From Aurantimicrobium minutum (GTDB lineage Bacteria > Actinomycetota > Actinomycetes > Actinomycetales > Microbacteriaceae): a stretch of DNA of 64,000 nucleotides. Under the pieces are notes generated by a model. That model worked only from the letters and a program-made list of their open reading frames with translations. It was not told the origin of the DNA and did no database searches. Shown here in pieces: positions 63,808 through 64,000 of this stretch. Location: contig NZ_AP017457.1 in assembly GCF_002355535.1 (NCBI RefSeq), forward strand, positions 1,426,001 through 1,490,000, written 5' to 3'. The stretch's first letter is position 1; every line of letters starts with the position of its first letter. Both the position numbers and the translations under genes were made by a program.

Positions 63808-64000
63808 ATGACTCCAGCTGAATACTTGAGAGCACTTGAAAGCATCAGGCGACTTGGGCGCGAGCTAGGCTATACGCGCACGGCGTCTGATCCCGCAGGT
63901 GAAGTGATGGAGCTTGTCACCGCGCATGCATTTGATGGAGAGCTTGCACCGCCAAGTACAAAATCAATTGATGTAGTTGCGGCCAATGGCGACCGAATAC
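63808..64000 (+). CDS. N-terminal fragment of a protein resembling restriction-like (DUF6998) domain proteins, cut by window edge
   Basis: The 64 visible codons read MTPAEYLRALESIRRLGREL at the start and contain GELAPPSTKSIDVVAANGDR near the end of the window. This last part resembles the entry to small nuclease-like domains in which a QVK-type active-site strand follows; that strand is outside the window, so function cannot be confirmed. Another gene in the same AT-richer segment and direction as the HNH nuclease. Confidence 0.45.
   Translation, partial: MTPAEYLRALESIRRLGRELGYTRTASDPAGEVMELVTAHAFDGELAPPSTKSIDVVAANGDRI

Overview
The window is chromosomal DNA from a high-GC Gram-positive bacterium (Actinomycetota), most likely a small-genome aquatic member of the Microbacteriaceae (Aurantimicrobium/Rhodoluna-like). 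The evidence is the actinobacterial origin gene order, HspR/HAIR heat-shock control, parS sites of the TGTTTCACGTGAAACA type, a C50 carotenoid cluster, frequent GTG/TTG starts and moderate GC (roughly 50%, judged by eye). The lineage is an inference from gene content; no database search was possible.

Positions 1-16,000 are the replication-origin region. On the minus strand lie a DUF3566 membrane protein (cut by the edge), gyrA, gyrB, a DciA/DUF721 protein, recF, dnaN, the dnaN-dnaA intergenic oriC with DnaA boxes, and dnaA. On the plus strand follow rpmH, rnpA, yidD, yidC, khpB/jag, rsmG, parA and parB, with several parS sites. Positions 14,600-23,430 hold a D-Ala-D-Ala ligase homologue, a PLP aminotransferase, trxA-trxB, murJ, a DUF6049 surface protein and the CCA-adding enzyme. 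Positions 23,500-28,600 carry rpsF-ssb-rpsR-rplI, dnaB (with its own DnaA-box cluster upstream), two small membrane proteins and dcd.

Positions 28,650-34,340 form a compact C50 carotenoid locus: idi divergent from crtE-crtB-crtI-crtYe-crtYf-crtEb, almost all with overlapping start/stop codons. They can convert IPP/DMAPP to GGPP, phytoene and lycopene, followed by prenyl addition and cyclisation to a decaprenoxanthin-like pigment. An Old Yellow Enzyme and a UMF1-type MFS transporter follow. Positions 36,830-41,010 hold dnaK-grpE-dnaJ-hspR behind two HAIR operators; a third HAIR operator precedes clpB (47,195), so one HspR regulon is visible.

Positions 41,000-58,470 are mixed housekeeping and surface functions: a methyltransferase, a 1336-residue repeat-rich secreted protein, clpB lacking the N-domain, nitroreductase, threonine aldolase, DUF6421, an SDR, exonuclease III, and two secreted proteins ending in LAxTG sorting signals.

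From the tRNA-Arg(ACG) at 58,596 to the right edge the DNA becomes visibly AT-richer and looks like an integrated element. It has a tyrosine integrase beside the tRNA, an overlapping HTH protein, a GC-rich hairpin segment, a seven-repeat zinc-ribbon protein fused to a GIY-YIG-like nuclease domain, an HNH nuclease with a charged linker, and the start of a protein that resembles restriction-like domains. The zinc-ribbon/GIY-YIG gene is the best candidate for a poorly described system.
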